From Akkermansia muciniphila (GTDB lineage: Bacteria > Verrucomicrobiota > Verrucomicrobiia > Verrucomicrobiales > Akkermansiaceae), in contig NZ_CP114598.1 in assembly GCF_030848305.1 (NCBI RefSeq), positions 2,418,001 through 2,482,000 on the forward strand: a stretch of 64,000 nucleotides of DNA. The letters run 5' to 3'. Both the position numbers and the translations under genes were made by a program. The notes under the pieces are model-generated. The model saw only the letters and a list, made by a program, of their open reading frames with translations. It was not told where the DNA came from and ran no database searches. Positions 61,781-64,000 of the stretch are shown here, piece after piece. How positions within the stretch are numbered: position 1 is the first letter of the stretch; each line of letters opens with the position of its first letter.

Positions 61781-62407
61781 TCACCTTCCCGCCGGTTTTC
61801 CGGAGAAAGTCCTGCTCCACGGTTCTTCCAGCTTGTCCGGAACGCTTTCCAGCTCCCGGAGTATTTTCTCCCGCTCCCGGGAAATCCGCTCCTGATCCGC
61901 AGAAGCCGGAACAGGCTGATCCCCGGGCAGCGGCATCAGCCCGTCCGCCGTCCTGCCACCATTCGAGACAATCGGCGGAGCAACAACCTTGCTGTCCTCA
62001 TCCGCTTCCGGTTCCGGGCTGATCGGCTTCTGCTCATCCATCTTTCCGGAACTTTCCGGAACAGCCAGGTTCCGGTACAGGAACACCAGGTCCCCCGCCT
62101 CCACGGCGCCGCTGCGGATATCCGCAGGAATGCGCGCACGTCCCATCCGCTCCTCCGTCACGATCAGGTTGGCGACTCTGCATTTTTCCTCCCGTCCCGG
62201 AGATTGGGAGATGAGCACGGTCCCCGGTTCATAAACGTTCCCGGCCAGCGCAATCAACACATAATGATGATTGGGATACACCTGCTCCACCTTTCCCACA
62301 TATACGGGGGGAGGGGCTGCTTTTTTAACGGGCTGCTGCACCTGCTGGGAACAGGAAGCGCCCAGCACCAACGCCGCCAGAACAGGCAGGGAAACAATTC
62401 GTCTCAT
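61781..62407 (-). CDS. Predicted lipoprotein
   Basis: 208 residues with a lipoprotein signal (MRRIVSLPVLAALVLGASC; lipobox LGASC). The core (VYVGKVEQVYPNHHYVLIALAGNVYEPGTVLISQSP then VANLIVTEERMGRARIPADIRSG) looks like a small beta-barrel of the kind seen in cell-envelope proteins. The C-terminal half is low complexity and charged. The function is unknown. Lies 20 nt downstream of ftsK on the same strand. Confidence 0.75.
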   Translation of the reverse strand: MRRIVSLPVLAALVLGASCSQQVQQPVKKAAPPPVYVGKVEQVYPNHHYVLIALAGNVYEPGTVLISQSPGREEKCRVANLIVTEERMGRARIPADIRSGAVEAGDLVFLYRNLAVPESSGKMDEQKPISPEPEADEDSKVVAPPIVSNGGRTADGLMPLPGDQPVPASADQERISREREKILRELESVPDKLEEPWSRTFSGKPAGR

Positions 62408-62427
62408 GGGGAGTTTTTTTCATCGTT

Positions 62428-64000
62428 TCATTCCACCAGCACCTTGCGTGGACGGTTGGTATTATCCGCCGGGGCAATAATGCCGCGGGATTCCAGCAAA
62501 TCCATCATGCGCGCCGCACGACCGTATCCGATGCTCAAACGCCGCTGCAACAGGGAGGTGCTTACTTTACGCTCCACGACGGCCACTTCCAGACACTTGG
62601 CATAACATTCCTCCTCCGCGTCGTCCAGCGGACTGTCCGCTCCCCCCCGGGAAGGCTCGTCCAGGGATTTCTGAACCTCTTCATGGAATTTCTGCTTGGC
62701 CTGGGAAGCGCAGTGGGCCACCAGGGCTTCCACCTCATCGTCAGAGATAAAGGCACCCTGCGCCCGTTCCACCTGGGCGGAACCCGGCGGCAAATACAGA
62801 AGGTCCCCTTTGCCCACCAGTTTTTCCGCCCCCTGCCTGTCCAGAATCACGCGGCTATCCGTACCGCTCGCCACCTGGAAGGCGATGCGCGTCGGGATAT
62901 TGGCCTTGATCGTCCCCGTCACCACCTGTCTTCGGGGCGTCTGCGTCGCTACAATAAGGTGGATGCCTGCGGCACGGGCCTTTTGAGTAAGACGGCCGAT
63001 ATTCGTTTCTATATCCGCTCCCACTGTCTGCATCAGGTCCGCAAGTTCATCAATAATAATGACGATATAGGGGAAGCGTTCGGGGATAATTTCGTCGTCC
63101 TCCAGATCCAGTTCATCATCTTCTTCCACAGGCCATTCCCCCTGGGATTCCAGGTCTCTGGCAATGGATTCCGCCAAAGCTTCATCCCCTTGCCCGTCTT
63201 CCGGTTCCTCCGCCTCTTCCGCAGGAACATCCGGCGGGCGCTTGTTGAAAGCTTCAAAATTTCGCACGCCCACCTTGGCAAAGCAATGGTAGCGGTGCTC
63301 CATCTCATTCACGCACCAACGCAGGGCATTGGGAACTTTCTTGGGATCCGTCACCACCGGAACAATCAGATGCGGCAGCTTGGAATAAGGCTGCATTTCC
63401 ACCACCTTCGGATCCACCAGGATGAGCCTCAGTTCATCCGGACGGAATTTCAAAAGCATGGAGGAAATGATGCTGTTGATGCACACGGATTTTCCGGATC
63501 CAGTGGCGCCGGCCACCAACAGGTGCGGCATAGACGCCAAATCCCCGATCACGGTGCGTCCATACACGTCCTTCCCCAGAGCCAGCGGTATCTTTTTCTT
63601 GGGGGAACAAAAGGCCGGGTCCTGCAAAAGCTCCCGCAGGGGAACAGCCACCTTCTTCCGGTTGACGATTTCAATTCCCACCGTATCCTTGCCCGGAATG
63701 GGGGCCACGATGTTCACGCTTTCCGCCTTGGTCGCCAGCGCAATATCCTTCGCATACTGGTCAAAAGTGTTTACGCGCACGCCGCGCGCGGGATAGACTT
63801 CATAACGGGTGATGGTCGGGCCGCGGGTAATATCCCCCGGCGTCACGTCCACGCGGAATGTCGTCAGGGTATCAATAATTTTCTGCTGTATTTCCAGCAT
63901 CTCTTCCTTGTCTTCCGCCGTGGGGCCTTCCGGCTTTTCCTCATAATGCAGCAATTCAAAGGGGGGCAGCGCATACTCGCGGAATTCTTCCGTGGGCGGC
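62428..64000 (-). CDS. ftsK: DNA translocase FtsK/SpoIIIE (C-terminal part; 5' end outside window)
   Basis: Partial: the frame stays open through the window end (ALPPFELLHYEE, preceding the visible start MLHYEEKPEG). Alpha domain TRYEVYPARGVRVN, Walker A VAGATGSGKSVCINSIISS, a long acidic insertion (about residues 250-285 of the visible part), Walker B RFPYIVIIIDELADLM, and the C-terminal gamma winged helix (TSLLQRRLSIGYGRAARMMDLLESRGII), which reads the KOPS-type polarity sequences. Hexameric motor for chromosome segregation at division. Confidence 0.95.
   Translation of the reverse strand, partial: PPTEEFREYALPPFELLHYEEKPEGPTAEDKEEMLEIQQKIIDTLTTFRVDVTPGDITRGPTITRYEVYPARGVRVNTFDQYAKDIALATKAESVNIVAPIPGKDTVGIEIVNRKKVAVPLRELLQDPAFCSPKKKIPLALGKDVYGRTVIGDLASMPHLLVAGATGSGKSVCINSIISSMLLKFRPDELRLILVDPKVVEMQPYSKLPHLIVPVVTDPKKVPNALRWCVNEMEHRYHCFAKVGVRNFEAFNKRPPDVPAEEAEEPEDGQGDEALAESIARDLESQGEWPVEEDDELDLEDDEIIPERFPYIVIIIDELADLMQTVGADIETNIGRLTQKARAAGIHLIVATQTPRRQVVTGTIKANIPTRIAFQVASGTDSRVILDRQGAEKLVGKGDLLYLPPGSAQVERAQGAFISDDEVEALVAHCASQAKQKFHEEVQKSLDEPSRGGADSPLDDAEEECYAKCLEVAVVERKVSTSLLQRRLSIGYGRAARMMDLLESRGIIAPADNTNRPRKVLVE

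Overview
The window looks like chromosome from a Verrucomicrobiota bacterium, most probably an Akkermansia-type gut organism. That assignment is an inference from the overall style of the proteins (hexameric glutamate dehydrogenase, LpxB, PutA, an HPII-type catalase, a fused ResB-CcsA, rubrerythrin). No rRNA is present to settle it. Promoters at both tRNA genes look sigma70-like (TTGCTC-N17-TAATAA and TTGCCG-N17-TATATT).

Layout. (1) 0.7-5.9 kb: host genes gdhA, lpxB, a DedA membrane protein, a C_GCAxxG_C_C protein, a ferritin-like protein and an exported thioredoxin. (2) 6.07-11.24 kb: tRNA-Val(GAC), then a compact cluster of intact phage-type genes (scaffold, connector/portal, gp11-like tail protein, winged helix, small terminase). 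These match genes of the large prophage downstream but lack its large terminase and capsid, so this is an old, reduced or domesticated relative. (3) 11.5-21.0 kb: host acyltransferase, putA, a secreted thioredoxin-fold protein, a KH/R3H RNA-binding protein and katE. (4) 21.06-57.60 kb: a complete T7-morphology (podovirus-like) temperate prophage bounded by a 162-bp direct repeat (145 bp identical) at the 3' end of tRNA-Val(TAC). (5) 57.6-64 kb: tRNA-Val(TAC), ccsBA, rubrerythrin, a truncated acetyltransferase, a lipoprotein and the 3' part of ftsK.

The prophage. Almost everything is read leftward (minus strand) from a control region at 54.63-54.75 kb. Three 18-bp operator-like sites lie there between a rightward repressor (HTH plus ribbon-helix-helix) and a small leftward ribbon-helix-helix protein, with a good leftward promoter. 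Leftward follow an early block (helix-turn-helix, two ASCH-like proteins, a zinc ribbon, a C5-cytosine methylase with a fully overlapping second reading frame, an adenine methylase), a replication block (an initiator gene with eight 11-bp iterons inside it and a DnaC-like loader), terminase, connector, lysis genes, tail fibre, scaffold, capsid, tail tube proteins, three internal virion proteins and a 3385-residue polyvalent protein with an ADP-ribosyltransferase-type domain. Integrase and a small AT-rich two-gene cassette lie at the other end, beside tRNA-Val.

Most notable points: the dual-frame methylase locus, the 11-bp iteron array with an adjacent G-tract, the three-operator switch with a chimeric repressor, the related but capsid-less cluster beside another tRNA-Val gene, the arm-type sites and apparent scar at the attachment site, and a six-repeat beta-propeller apparently inserted into the tail nozzle protein. 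All homology statements are from motif recognition; no database search was possible.
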